From a virus, in IMG/VR virus record IMGVR_UViG_3300037485_001192, positions 1 to 31,062 of that record: a stretch of 31,062 nucleotides of DNA. The stretch is one strand, 5' to 3'. Position numbers and translations under genes: made by a program. Position 1 is the stretch's first letter. Every line of letters begins with the position of its first letter. Below the pieces are notes generated by a model, which was given only the letters and a program-made list of their open reading frames with translations, was not told the DNA's origin and did not search any database. Shown here piece by piece: positions 1 to 8,869 of the stretch.

Positions 1-363
1 AGCGATCCTTTTACTATTGTAATATCAGGAAATACAAGTCAAACATATACAGGAACCGGATTAACACCGGCTGCACCCGCAGATCCTTCATTATGCAGGG
101 TATACGAATATCTCAGAAATCCGGACGCTACTTATCCGGCTACAATTAGCAGTTCTGCCGTCATAACAACGCTTCCGTATGATGATGGATCATTATTATA
201 TAGCGATGATGAGCTAACCGGCACATATAATGCCGTTACTGGTTTGATATACTGGGATTTAGTTAAAGGAGCTACTGTATTTTTTAATATAAAAGAATTT
301 AGAATTACAGGAACGGGAACAATACCGACATCAAGTACAATAAGGTTGTCAACGTTAATATGA
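1..363 (+). CDS. Partial CDS, C-terminal end of an unknown virion protein
   Basis: Frame 1 is open from the left edge of the window to a TGA at 361-363, giving about 120 residues; the start lies outside the window. The protein is rich in Thr, Ser, Gly and Pro, as in beta-rich virion proteins, and ends in an alternating beta-type pattern (RITGTGTIPTSSTIRLSTLI). Its stop overlaps the next gene's ATG (ATGA). Its position just before the head-tail connector suggests a capsid decoration or other head-associated protein, but I do not recognise the family and this role is inferred from position only. Confidence 0.7.
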   Translation, partial: SDPFTIVISGNTSQTYTGTGLTPAAPADPSLCRVYEYLRNPDATYPATISSSAVITTLPYDDGSLLYSDDELTGTYNAVTGLIYWDLVKGATVFFNIKEFRITGTGTIPTSSTIRLSTLI

Positions 364-980
364 GTATAACAGCAGCAGACATAAGAGCATATTTAGAAGG
401 TTATGGAATTACAGACACTCAACTGTCATCAAATTGGATTGAGAACAGGTTGAATAATTTTGTTATTCCATTTGTAGAAAACTATACAAGACAAAATTTT
501 GATGGTGTTCAATCTATAACTGAATATTATAGCGGAACTGGAAACAATGTATTGATGCTTAACAGACGACCCATAGTGTCAATTACTGAAATACGATATG
601 TAATAGGCGGGTACTCGATGCCGATTCTTAATCTCTCAATGATTGAGACTATTGCAGCGGAAGGGATCATCAAGGCAAAGAGTAATTTTGATGAAGCATA
701 CTTCCTTCCAGTTTTCGCAAAGGGAAGCAAGAACATAAAAGTGGTTTATACTTATGGATGGTCTGATTATCCGGTAGACATTAAAGAAGCTATCATAATG
801 TTGACGTCAACAAAGTGCCTTACATTTGTAGGGGCTAGAACCGGAGGTGGCGCTTTGGGAGTTCAGGGATTTTCAAGAAATTATGGAGCCCGTGGAAAAT
901 ATACAGATGAAATACAGCAAATAGACAGAGAGGCTATTGCGATTTTAAATAAATATAAATCTAGCGTTGTAGGCTCGTAA
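360..980 (+). CDS. Head-tail connector (gp6/YqbG-like adaptor)
   Basis: 206 aa. Probable adaptor that docks under the portal and links head to tail. The N-terminus (MSITAADIRAYLEGYG) and the helical segment with WIENRLNNFVIPFVENYTRQNF fit the short helical connector fold of HK97 gp6 and SPP1 gp15. It is followed by a beta element (VLMLNRRPIVSITEIRYV) and a further helix (DIKEAIIMLTSTKCL), as usual in this family. It is the first of three consecutive neck genes, in the standard order connector, closure, completion. It starts in an ATGA overlap with the preceding gene and ends in a TAATG overlap with the next. The family call rests on pattern and order, not on a profile search. Confidence 0.72.
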   Translation: MSITAADIRAYLEGYGITDTQLSSNWIENRLNNFVIPFVENYTRQNFDGVQSITEYYSGTGNNVLMLNRRPIVSITEIRYVIGGYSMPILNLSMIETIAAEGIIKAKSNFDEAYFLPVFAKGSKNIKVVYTYGWSDYPVDIKEAIIMLTSTKCLTFVGARTGGGALGVQGFSRNYGARGKYTDEIQQIDREAIAILNKYKSSVVGS

Positions 981-1423
981 TGTCAATAGCAATTGGAGTA
1001 CAGCTAGAATCATGGGGTGCGTTAATAGACGCTAAAGAAATAATAGATTTATACGGTGACGATATTGTTATATATAGACGTGATGAAGAGCTTGACTCTG
1101 CAAGAGTTGATAGAGATTCATACAGATCAATTAAGAGGAGCAAAACAACATCGACATTTAGACAGACAATGAAAGCTTATCCCATTATATTTCAACCAAA
1201 CGCAAAGCAGATTGAGAAAGCCGGTTTGAAGGAAAACTGTGAACTGATTATATATACTGCTATGCTGGATTGGACAAATTTAGCAATAGGATTTGAGGAC
1301 ATTGATATCATACGGGACACTGTAGAGATAAGAGACATTAAGTATACGATTAAAGAAAAAACAATGACCAATTGTTTTAGTGATCAATTTTTAAATATTT
1401 CATTCGGTTTAATGAGAACATGA
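980..1423 (+). CDS. Head-closure (stopper) protein
   Basis: 147 aa. Probable small beta-barrel protein that closes the connector after DNA packaging and gives the tail its docking surface. The C-terminal half has the typical alternation of short strands (DTVEIRDIKYTIKEK, then FLNISFGLMR) seen in SPP1 gp16/YqbH-like stoppers. The N-terminus has a charged helix-rich part (GALIDAKEIIDLYGDDIVIY). It overlaps the connector by one base and the next gene by four (ATGA), so the three neck genes are translationally coupled. Assignment is from position and secondary-structure pattern. Confidence 0.6.
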   Translation: MSIAIGVQLESWGALIDAKEIIDLYGDDIVIYRRDEELDSARVDRDSYRSIKRSKTTSTFRQTMKAYPIIFQPNAKQIEKAGLKENCELIIYTAMLDWTNLAIGFEDIDIIRDTVEIRDIKYTIKEKTMTNCFSDQFLNISFGLMRT

Positions 1424-2088
1424 TACAATTTAAATTAAGCAATAGTTTTATAGCAAAACAAAATCGCATTAAAAAATTGCCGTTAATGCTTAATGATGTT
1501 ATGCAGTCATTTACTAAAAAAGACGCAAATGATTTTATTAAAATATTTCAAGATGGAATAAAACAAAACAGCTTGGGACTTAAAGAATTAAATCGTATGA
1601 CAGTAATGTCAAAAAGAGAAATGGGATTATCAAGGCCGGATAGTCCACTTTACGCCAAAGGCGAGGAAACAAAAAATAGTTTAATCAATGCACACTATAT
1701 TAAAAAGATTAAAAATGGGTATGCTGTTAAATTGAGAGAGGCCAGACATCATAATTTAACTAACCCTAAATCGAATATAACATTAAAAAAACTTATGATG
1801 ATACATGAACACGGAGCGACAATAAAAGTTACAAATTCAATGCGATGGGCTTTGGGGCTTGGGTACAATCTATGGTTAAAAAAAACAACGGCACAATTGA
1901 GAATACCGCCAAGACCGGCAAGAAAAAAAGCATATATTAAATTGATGCAAATGAAAGCACAAAACAAAAGAGAGCGTTCAATTCAAGTTAGAAATGCAAT
2001 GAGATATTATATAAGAGAACAGGAAGGTTTTGTTAATACATTGATTGCAAAAAACAATAAGGATATGGGATTTGAGAACAACAATTGA
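1420..2088 (+). CDS. Tail-completion / virion morphogenesis protein (HK97 gp10- or Mu gpG-like)
   Basis: 222 aa, basic and Lys/Arg rich. The segment LMMIHEHGATIKVT followed about 30 residues later by LRIPPRPARKKAYIKL is the hallmark of the gp10/virion-morphogenesis family: an (E/H)xG turn, then a (I/V)PxRPF-like strand before the last helix. Members sit between head-closure protein and tail terminator and complete the tail end that binds the head. The usual Phe after RP is Ala here. The gene overlaps the next reading frame by 44 bp if the upstream TTG start of that gene is used, so the next gene may start later. Confidence 0.68.
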   Translation: MIQFKLSNSFIAKQNRIKKLPLMLNDVMQSFTKKDANDFIKIFQDGIKQNSLGLKELNRMTVMSKREMGLSRPDSPLYAKGEETKNSLINAHYIKKIKNGYAVKLREARHHNLTNPKSNITLKKLMMIHEHGATIKVTNSMRWALGLGYNLWLKKTTAQLRIPPRPARKKAYIKLMQMKAQNKRERSIQVRNAMRYYIREQEGFVNTLIAKNNKDMGFENNN

Positions 2089-3253
2089 AAACTTCAGCGT
2101 TTTAACGGGGTGGGCGGGGTCGGGGACAAACCCGCCGACAGCTTATGCGCTTAATGCACATCCTGAATTTATAGCAGACGAGCTTTCAAATTCCGTTATA
2201 TTTAAATTTCCAGCTGGATCACTTAACAAGTATATACAAAAAACAATATCGGTCGATGTGAGCGATTATGAAGAGTGTGTATTTTCGATATGGAGCCGAA
2301 ACAAAACAAGTAATGAGTATAACAGAAAAGATGATTTTTTTTATAAGATAGATTTTGGCGGAACTGGTTATTATATACCGGTTAGTGAAAATTTTGGAAT
2401 GGTTAATTTCTATATTGGAGACTTGACAACCCTGTCGAGAATAAGAATTACGTGTCTGCATAATGATGAAGATTATTTAATAGTATCAAGCTGTCAGGCA
2501 ATTAAAGAACAACTTCCGCTTGATATATTTTCTAGCTTAAAAACAAGCATGAGAACTTTTATTGATACTCAAACTCAAATAAGTTGCGGAACTGTGACAT
2601 GTTCAGCAAATGCGACATCCGTCACGGTCACAGGGAATAATTATTTTTTAGAACGATATGCAGTAATTAAAATTACTGATTTAACGAATACAGAATATCA
2701 TCAAATTATAGAGACAGACGGAGAAGGAGTTTATAAATTTTCAAGCCTATACGATGGTACCAAGATGTTGAATTCCTATACATCGGCAAATGTGTACTTA
2801 TATATTCCGGTTGAGTATGGTCTTGACTCAACTGAAGTTTTGTTACCGGGGATAATCATAAATGGTTTTACGCCTGAAAGTATTTTAAGAAGTTCAACGC
2901 TCGAAACTGTTTATGATACATTTAAAGATACTGACATCATATCGTCAATGAGAGAGGCCAGAATATTTCAATATGGAATTATGGTTGATTGCGAGTCTAG
3001 GCATTTAGAAATAACAAATTTAATGAGTGAATATATTAGAAAATTTATATCAAAACAAAAGCTTTGGTTGAACGGGCAAGATTGCGAAATACAATTTGAA
3101 GGGATACCGACATATTTAGAGCCAGTTGACCCTAATTTTGTAATTCATAAAATGCAATATATTTTTAATATTGAGTATAAAGAAAGTATTTATTCTAGGA
3201 CGGCATTGTCGATTTCTAATGATCCGACAATCGCAATAGAAATTTCACAGTGA
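2045..3253 (+). CDS. Probable tail terminator fused to an N-terminal beta-sandwich domain
   Basis: Up to 402 aa. Position between tail-completion protein and sheath is that of the tail terminator, which caps the tube and sheath. The last 130 or so residues (from about 275) alternate helices and strands, with VYDTFKDTDIISSMREARIF near the start and FVIHKMQYIFNIEYKESI near the end, consistent with a terminator fold. The first 150 residues look different: IENFSVLTGW, Gly/Asn turns and beta-rich segments, as in jelly-roll carbohydrate-binding modules. A middle linker has TVTCSANATSVTVTGNNYF. The start is uncertain: TTG at 2045, or TTG at 2072 a few bases after an AAGGAT site. There is no in-frame ATG near. 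Domain names are inference; the two-part layout is visible. Confidence 0.55.
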   Translation: MQKTIRIWDLRTTIENFSVLTGWAGSGTNPPTAYALNAHPEFIADELSNSVIFKFPAGSLNKYIQKTISVDVSDYEECVFSIWSRNKTSNEYNRKDDFFYKIDFGGTGYYIPVSENFGMVNFYIGDLTTLSRIRITCLHNDEDYLIVSSCQAIKEQLPLDIFSSLKTSMRTFIDTQTQISCGTVTCSANATSVTVTGNNYFLERYAVIKITDLTNTEYHQIIETDGEGVYKFSSLYDGTKMLNSYTSANVYLYIPVEYGLDSTEVLLPGIIINGFTPESILRSSTLETVYDTFKDTDIISSMREARIFQYGIMVDCESRHLEITNLMSEYIRKFISKQKLWLNGQDCEIQFEGIPTYLEPVDPNFVIHKMQYIFNIEYKESIYSRTALSISNDPTIAIEISQ

Positions 3254-3261
3254 GGTAGTTT

Positions 3262-3522
3262 ATGGCAAAAGAAGAAAAATTTTCAGGTGAGTTGAGTGTT
3301 GATACATATAGCGGTTCGCAAAAACCAAAAAAGAAATATATAATACAAAGCAAGGTTAATGCGACTACTGAATTATATGTCGGAAGATTATATTTCAAGT
3401 TCGGTCCTTACGAGGTGCTGACAAGAGATATTGATAATAAAAAAATAAATGATGATGTTATAAATCATCCTGACTTTTTGCAACAGTCAGAAAAATACAG
3501 CTATAAAGAGGTAAAAGAATGA
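3262..3522 (+). CDS. Small protein preceding the sheath, unknown
   Basis: 86 aa. Starts at an ATG with a GAGG site 9 bases upstream and overlaps the sheath gene by four bases (ATGA). The N-terminal third is charged and probably flexible (EEKFSGELSVDTYSGSQKPKKK). The rest has LYFKFGPYEVLTRDI, then a helix around NHPDFLQQSEKYSY. Small proteins of this size sit just before the sheath in several Mu-like and P2-like tail operons (compare Mu gp38), but I see no motif that proves homology. Confidence 0.55.
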   Translation: MAKEEKFSGELSVDTYSGSQKPKKKYIIQSKVNATTELYVGRLYFKFGPYEVLTRDIDNKKINDDVINHPDFLQQSEKYSYKEVKE

Positions 3523-5336
3523 GTAGACAAATACTCGGAGTTTACGGGGCTAATTTACCGACAAAAAAAACCCTGACAGTGGAAGCGGCAGACTTTGGAA
3601 TAGGATGCGTATACGGTGTATTTGAAAGAAGTTATGCAAATGCTTATGCTGTAAATAACATGGCAGAGTTTCAGGAAATATTTGGAATAAATTTTTCAAG
3701 CTCATACTATGGATATGATACGGTTAATTTATTTTTCCAAAATACGTCGGGAACTACGGCAAAAACATATGTAAAATCTTTTATAGGGAATACGGGGTCA
3801 GCGGTTGACGCTGTAGTCGCTACAGTCTCAATAAATGACTTATTGCCGACTGTAATTTTAAATCTTTTTGCGGCCTATAAAAATGATAAAGAATATGGGA
3901 CACACGGAAACAGGATCGGTTATACAATAACTAATGGAGCAAGATTTACAACAGCTCTTAATGGTGGCCATGCTGCATCGTTGACCGTGGTTACCGTTGA
4001 TAGTGTGTCAGGAATACGTGTGGGAGACATTGTGAAAGTTGTTTGTACAGGTGCGCCATCGACTCAATATTTTGAAGTTGCTACAATAGATGAAACTAAT
4101 AAAACATTTACTTTCACAGGCGGCGGAATTTTTACAGGAACCGGAGCGGATAACGATGTTGTCACGGTTATGGGTATTAGGGTTCGGGTTTATGAAAAAG
4201 GTTTGACTGGAATAATAAAAGAAGTTGAAACTGAGATAGGACAGACATACTGCTCAATGCAAAGTTCGGTAAGTGAATTTTATATTCAAAATGTATTTGC
4301 TAATCATAAATATATGAGAATAGACGTGGCAGCAAGCGCGGCTACGTTGGAAAAAAGATTTCCTGCCGATGTGTCCTCAGTTGCATATCTGGCAAGCGGG
4401 GCAGCGGGAACGGCGCCGACAACTGTAAGCCACTGGCAGTATGAATTTTTAACAACACTAAGATTTGATAATCTTACATTTAGGTTTTTATGCTGTCCGG
4501 AAACTACTCTGGCAACAGTTAACAACATGATGGAAACATACTGTTATGGACGATGGGACAATCCAAAAGTACTTTTTAATTTGCCGTCAAATCAGACGAA
4601 AGCGCAACTTATAACAATCGGTAATAGTTATCAGGTGTCAAGAGATACTTTGGGAATAGGTGTTGCTCATTGGTTATATATATCAGATCCTTTTGTCAAT
4701 AGCCCTACGGCGCCATATAGAGCTGTTCCGAACGTGGGGGCGGTTATGGGTGCATGGATTAAGACTATTAACACATATGGCATACATGTCGTGCCAGCGG
4801 TTAAGGAGATTTCGATTTCTGGAATAACTGGAATATATGGAACTCAATTCACGGCAGCGGTTGACAGGACAGATCTTGCCGAAGCTGGGATTAACTGCAT
4901 GGAAACTCTATCGGGTTATGGCAATGTAATAAGAAATTTTAGAACATTTAGCATAACAACTGAGTTTAAATATGCAAATGGAATTTTGATGAGATCATTT
5001 TTTCAAGTTTCGGCTGTCAATAGTTTGCAAGGCGAAGAAAATAAACCAAATAGTCTATCAGCGATTGCACAAAATAAAAATTCGATTGAAATGTTTTTTA
5101 GGAGAATGTGGGATAGAGGGTCTACTGGAAATGTGTCCAAAGGTGAAACTTTTGGAATGGGCGTAAATACAGATGGCTCGCCAACCACATTCAGCGATCA
5201 TATAGTTTTGCAGGCAGATGCGGTTAATAATCCACAGTCAAACATAAACCTGGGAATCAGAAAAATTGACGGTTGGTATTCGTATCCCGCACCGGCAGAA
5301 ACTATTATCATAGGTATAGGAATATTATTAAGGTAG
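3519..5336 (+). CDS. Contractile tail sheath protein
   Basis: 605 aa, a usual size for sheath proteins. It polymerises around the tube and contracts on infection. The N-terminus carries the family pattern of a short strand followed by GIGCVYGVFERSYANAYAVN, a segment naming the target (EFQEIFG) and a strand with KTYVKSFIG. A middle insertion of about 130 residues (FTTALNGGHAASLTVVTVDS and onward) looks like an added surface beta domain. The C-terminus, with EMFFRRMWDRGSTG, INLGIRKIDGWYSYPAPAE and a final hydrophobic strand IIIGIGILLR, matches the conserved sheath core, whose end donates a strand to neighbouring subunits. The tube gene follows 12 bp later, the standard order. Confidence 0.85.
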   Translation: MSRQILGVYGANLPTKKTLTVEAADFGIGCVYGVFERSYANAYAVNNMAEFQEIFGINFSSSYYGYDTVNLFFQNTSGTTAKTYVKSFIGNTGSAVDAVVATVSINDLLPTVILNLFAAYKNDKEYGTHGNRIGYTITNGARFTTALNGGHAASLTVVTVDSVSGIRVGDIVKVVCTGAPSTQYFEVATIDETNKTFTFTGGGIFTGTGADNDVVTVMGIRVRVYEKGLTGIIKEVETEIGQTYCSMQSSVSEFYIQNVFANHKYMRIDVAASAATLEKRFPADVSSVAYLASGAAGTAPTTVSHWQYEFLTTLRFDNLTFRFLCCPETTLATVNNMMETYCYGRWDNPKVLFNLPSNQTKAQLITIGNSYQVSRDTLGIGVAHWLYISDPFVNSPTAPYRAVPNVGAVMGAWIKTINTYGIHVVPAVKEISISGITGIYGTQFTAAVDRTDLAEAGINCMETLSGYGNVIRNFRTFSITTEFKYANGILMRSFFQVSAVNSLQGEENKPNSLSAIAQNKNSIEMFFRRMWDRGSTGNVSKGETFGMGVNTDGSPTTFSDHIVLQADAVNNPQSNINLGIRKIDGWYSYPAPAETIIIGIGILLR

Positions 5337-5348
5337 GAGGTTGATAAA

Positions 5349-5765
5349 ATGCAGCAAAAGGATATGGCCGAAAAGAGAAGATTATTTGTTGACGGCTCTG
5401 AATTAACAGGGCTTGTCAGTGTAGCAGAATATAAACTTGAAAAGGGAACCATCGAGGTTCCCGAGTTTGACAAAATTCGAGTTATACAGAATGGCGTAAG
5501 AAAATTACAGCCATTAGAAGCAGTATTTAAAATCCAAAGAAATAGTCAGACACTAAAAAAATTGTGGGACTGGTACGACAATAATGAGATACATGATATT
5601 TCCATGGAGAGAACAGATGCGCACGGAAACACTTTTGAAACTGATATGTTTCCAGATTGTGAATGTAACTCTGTAAATTTGCCAGCATTCGATGCGGCAA
5701 ATCCGATTTATGCACAAATCAATGTTCGATTTATTCCTTGGGACATTGATCATAGGAGTTCATAA
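5349..5765 (+). CDS. Tail tube protein
   Basis: 138 aa, directly downstream of the sheath, with GGAGG at about 9 bases before the ATG; an internal Met at codon 6 is an alternative start. Tube proteins of this class (P2 FII and Mu gpM type) are single beta-barrel domains that stack as hexamers. The sequence shows the expected series of strands: RLFVDGSELTGLVSVAEYKL, TIEVPEFDKIRVIQNGVRK, AVFKIQRNSQ, DISMERTDAHGN and a closing strand YAQINVRFIPWDI. It overlaps the chaperone gene by one base (TAATG). Confidence 0.75.
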   Translation: MQQKDMAEKRRLFVDGSELTGLVSVAEYKLEKGTIEVPEFDKIRVIQNGVRKLQPLEAVFKIQRNSQTLKKLWDWYDNNEIHDISMERTDAHGNTFETDMFPDCECNSVNLPAFDAANPIYAQINVRFIPWDIDHRSS

Positions 5766-6592
5766 TGATAAAATATCCTGTTCCAATTCTAAACAACAAC
5801 AATGAATACACAGGGTGCGATATACGAAAGCCATCCCCAGGACTTATAGCCGATGTTAAAAAAATGGCAGAGACTGGGGATAAGTTTTCATCAACACAAG
5901 TTTTTATTGAAGGTATTACAACCTCAATATATAAAGGAGGTCAGGCAATAACGGATAGATTGTCAATAAAATCCATCCTCAAAAACACTCCATACCGTAC
6001 AGCAGAATATATATTGATTAAATCAATGTTATTGCTTGACCCTTCCGATTATATCGAAGGATATTATCAATGTCCGAGGTGTGGACAGACTATCACATGC
6101 GAACTAAAAGAAGAAAATGATCAAATGATTTTTGATACTAGGGACAGGATATCTGATTTATCGTTAAAATGTTTAGAAAAATATGAAGATATTAAAATTG
6201 ACTTGTCTGATCCGGTTGAAATTATGCAAGGCGAAGAACAGGTAGAGAGCGTTGGAAGTTTCGTTATGGGACATCCAACATTAAAGGATTGCATAACAGC
6301 CTATCAAAGGGTTGGAGATAAAGACGATTTAAGACTTCAATTTGCTATTTATACAGAGGCATTAAAGAAAATCAATAATACAAATATAGATAGTAAATGG
6401 AAAAACAGAAATGGAAAATATTTATTTGATAATTTAAAAAATTTCAAAAAGGATTTTGTTAATATTACAAATAAAGTTAATGAATATGGTCTCGATAAAA
6501 GACTAGAAAAAACTTGTAAAAATTGCGGCAAGGTTTTTAAGGCGGTTGTGAATACATCAAATTTTTTCGACTTCGATCTTCAGCGTATGTAA
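5765..6592 (+). CDS. Tail assembly chaperone, zinc-ribbon form (in-frame product)
   Basis: 275 aa zero-frame product, between tube and tape measure, where myophages encode the tail chaperones that hold the tape measure during assembly. Two CxxC pairs (CPRC at residues 103-106 and CKNC at 251-254) suggest a zinc ribbon, as in the T4 gp26-like baseplate assembly family. The segment between is helical (TAYQRVGDKDDLRLQFAIYT). The last residues (VVNTSNFFDFDLQRM) run through a slippery heptamer at 6559-6565, after which only 9 zero-frame codons remain before the TAA. The gene therefore very probably makes two products; see the longer entry. Confidence 0.72.
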   Translation: MIKYPVPILNNNNEYTGCDIRKPSPGLIADVKKMAETGDKFSSTQVFIEGITTSIYKGGQAITDRLSIKSILKNTPYRTAEYILIKSMLLLDPSDYIEGYYQCPRCGQTITCELKEENDQMIFDTRDRISDLSLKCLEKYEDIKIDLSDPVEIMQGEEQVESVGSFVMGHPTLKDCITAYQRVGDKDDLRLQFAIYTEALKKINNTNIDSKWKNRNGKYLFDNLKNFKKDFVNITNKVNEYGLDKRLEKTCKNCGKVFKAVVNTSNFFDFDLQRM

Positions 6593-6807
6593 CCGCTGAG
6601 GATCTGGCCGAAAGTTTATGGGTATTCAATAGCCTTGATTATATTGATTTTAATATAGAGGTTTTCATAAAAGAATTTTGTGTCATTAGTTACAGTCTAA
6701 AAGGCGGGTTGGGGTATAAGGATTTAAAGTTTATGGATTTTGATGAATATGAGATTATTATCAAAGAAGTAAATGAATTGAATAAGGAATTAAATAAAAA
6801 TGAATGA
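5765..6807 (+). CDS. Tail assembly chaperone, predicted -1 frameshift product
   Basis: If ribosomes slip back one base at the A AAT TTT heptamer (6559-6565), translation continues in frame -1 from 6565 to a TGA at 6805-6807, giving about 347 aa: 267 shared residues plus an 80-residue extension. The extension looks like real protein (YVTAEDLAESLWVFNSLDY, then VISYSLKGGLGYKDLKFMD) and has no in-frame start codon or ribosome site of its own near its beginning. It would otherwise leave a 207-bp untranslated gap in a tightly packed operon. Its end overlaps the tape-measure start by 8 bp. The arrangement matches the lambda G/GT and P2 E/E' chaperones. The shift itself is inferred. Confidence 0.7.
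6559..6565 (+). promoter_or_regulatory. Programmed -1 ribosomal frameshift site
   Basis: The heptamer AAATTTT is phased with the zero frame as A AAT TTT (X XXY YYZ, X = A, Y = T), so both tRNAs can re-pair after a one-base slip. A further TT follows. The -1 frame is open past the zero-frame stop at 6590-6592 up to 6807. Confidence 0.68.
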
Positions 6808-8281
6808 TCTTGAATTAACATTTAATCCCAATATGTTTCTTGATGGAATAAAAAAAATCAATGATGGTCTTGTATCGTTAAATCAAAAATTTCAGTCAAG
6901 TGCCGATAAAATGAATACAGCTTCTACAAAAGCCAGCAAAGTAAACAAGACAAATATGGCAGATACCGGCAAAGGCGTTAAGTTATTTTCAGAGGGGATG
7001 AATTCTTCTTTAAATGGATTGCTTGCCAAAGTAGGAGCTATCGGCGCGGCCTATTTAGGATTTAAATCAATACTTTCAAGAATGCCTGAAATAGGACAGA
7101 CGTTTTCAATTGCCGGAGAAATACTTATGAAGAATCTACTCTGGCCATTGAGACAAGAGTTGATGCCGTATTTACAAAAAGTTTTAGACTGGGTAAGAGA
7201 AAATAGATTCAGATTTTTACAATGGGGAACGGTTCTTGTAAATATATTCAGGGCAATTATACAAGTTGGCAAGGCGGTAATCGATGCACTTAAACCGATA
7301 TTTGATGCATTTTCAAACGTAACCAAAAAGATGTTTGGTAATTCCGTAAAGACTATTTCTGATTTATTGAATATAGTTTTATTTAGATTAACGGTTGTTG
7401 CGTTATTCATGGTTGAAATATTAAAACCGGTGTTTAGAGCAATAGGGAAATTGATTGAAGTTGTTTACGATCTTGGAAAAGTTTTCATGGATAACGCTTT
7501 AAATTTTGACACTTCATTTTTGGGGACGTGGACAGAGGCTTTCACGAGTCTATCTCATGCAATAAGTGAGTTAATAGATGAATTAACAAAGTCAGAGGTT
7601 GCGGGCCCGATACTTGACGTTTTAAGAACTGTAATGGCTATGCTGGGAAAAACAATAAATATTATGTTTGTGGCACCGTTAAAATTTGCAATACTCGTAT
7701 TAAGAGATTTTATAAAGCTCATAACTTTTTTAATTAGTGGAAACGTGTCAAAAGCTCCCGCATGGTTGAAAACTTTTCATAGTTTTTTAACAGGACTTTC
7801 AAATGCTTTTAATGATATAGGAAATAAAATTTCAAACTTTTTTTCAAATCTAGGGAATACGATAACTGGATTTTTTTCAAATATGATTGACGGTGTTTTA
7901 AATAAATTGAGGGCGTTAAAAGATTATTTAAAAGACTCGATTCTCGGATTAGTTCAAAAAATTCAGGACAAAATAAATGAATTAACTGGAAAAGTAAAAG
8001 AAGTTTTTGGAGCTGGTGGGACCACGGCAGAGAAAATAAAACAACAGGTTCAGGCTGCCAAAGATTTACAAAGTCCGTCCAGAATAAATACTAATAACAT
8101 ACAGAATAAACAAAGCAATAATAATGTCAAAATTGACATAGGCGAAATAAAACTGACCGCCAACAACCCTGACGATGCAAGAACGGCCGCAGATGAATTT
8201 ACAAAACGATTAAAGCAGAATATGGATTTCAAAGGGTTGTTAATGGGCGGGCTTAACGAAAATGCATTAGGGAGAGGATAG
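6800..8281 (+). CDS. Tape measure protein
   Basis: 493 aa, short for this family. It sets tail length; at the usual rough 1.5 Angstrom per residue the tail would be around 70-75 nm (family rule, not measured). The start ATG overlaps the end of the frameshifted chaperone frame. The N-terminal 60 residues are helical and Lys/Asn/Ser rich (LVSLNQKFQSSADKMNTAST). Hydrophobic segments follow: LAKVGAIGAAYLGFKSIL, LFRLTVVALFMVEIL and PLKFAILVLRDFIKLITFLI. Further on are phenylalanine-spaced repeats (SNFFSNLGNTITGFFSN) and a helical C-terminus. The last 90 residues are polar and end with a conserved-looking NENALGRG. It stops one base before the next ATG. Confidence 0.82.
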   Translation: MNDLELTFNPNMFLDGIKKINDGLVSLNQKFQSSADKMNTASTKASKVNKTNMADTGKGVKLFSEGMNSSLNGLLAKVGAIGAAYLGFKSILSRMPEIGQTFSIAGEILMKNLLWPLRQELMPYLQKVLDWVRENRFRFLQWGTVLVNIFRAIIQVGKAVIDALKPIFDAFSNVTKKMFGNSVKTISDLLNIVLFRLTVVALFMVEILKPVFRAIGKLIEVVYDLGKVFMDNALNFDTSFLGTWTEAFTSLSHAISELIDELTKSEVAGPILDVLRTVMAMLGKTINIMFVAPLKFAILVLRDFIKLITFLISGNVSKAPAWLKTFHSFLTGLSNAFNDIGNKISNFFSNLGNTITGFFSNMIDGVLNKLRALKDYLKDSILGLVQKIQDKINELTGKVKEVFGAGGTTAEKIKQQVQAAKDLQSPSRINTNNIQNKQSNNNVKIDIGEIKLTANNPDDARTAADEFTKRLKQNMDFKGLLMGGLNENALGRG

Positions 8282-8869
8282 ATGAATTTTAACACTCCAA
8301 ATGTTCCTTTTAGCTTACCATTCTGGATGATGGATATTTCAAACTATCAGTTAATAACTTCCAAGATTGTGCCGTCTGACATATCAGATACAAAAGACAT
8401 AGTTCTCGTAGAAGTTCCGATTCCTGGACTTAATTTTCAACCTGTCATGCAAGGCGGTGGCGGAAATAGAAAAATAAGTTTCACTTTACAGCTTATTAAA
8501 AGAAATAATACAATCGGAAATTTGTTGATGCTTAAACAGTTTGATATGTTGAGAAATCAGGCGAAGGGATTATTTAGTTTTTTTAGTGATCAATTTACCA
8601 GTTACCCGAAAGTTTTGTTTAACTGGGGCATAGGTTCAGTTCCGTTAATTTGGTATGTCGTTAAAGCCGATGTCACGCATAGGCAAGGATGGGTTAATCA
8701 GTGGGGTATGCCGATGGTGTCAGAGGTTAACGTGGAATTGATACTTGATGAAAATAATGTTCTTTATAAAGTTGAGGAAGTATTTAGAAAGTTGTCTGCT
8801 TTTGTTGGTATGGTTACGGGTCTTGTGGATGTTATTCAATCGGAAACTAAAAATGAGAGGATTTACTAA
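8282..8869 (+). CDS. Baseplate tube-initiator-like protein (CIS tube / XkdP type)
   Basis: 195 aa, first gene after the tape measure. The motif VEVPIPGLNFQPVMQGGGGN followed by the strand RKISFTLQLIKR is typical of the domain that starts the tail tube on the baseplate in Mu-, PBSX- and CIS-type systems. This is followed by a helix (IGNLLMLKQFDMLRNQAKG) and a strand with the pattern VNQWGMPMVSEVNVELILDE near the end, which is also family-like. In many relatives a LysM domain is fused at the C-terminus; here it appears to be carried by the separate next gene. The stop overlaps that gene by one base (TAATG). Confidence 0.62.
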   Translation: MNFNTPNVPFSLPFWMMDISNYQLITSKIVPSDISDTKDIVLVEVPIPGLNFQPVMQGGGGNRKISFTLQLIKRNNTIGNLLMLKQFDMLRNQAKGLFSFFSDQFTSYPKVLFNWGIGSVPLIWYVVKADVTHRQGWVNQWGMPMVSEVNVELILDENNVLYKVEEVFRKLSAFVGMVTGLVDVIQSETKNERIY

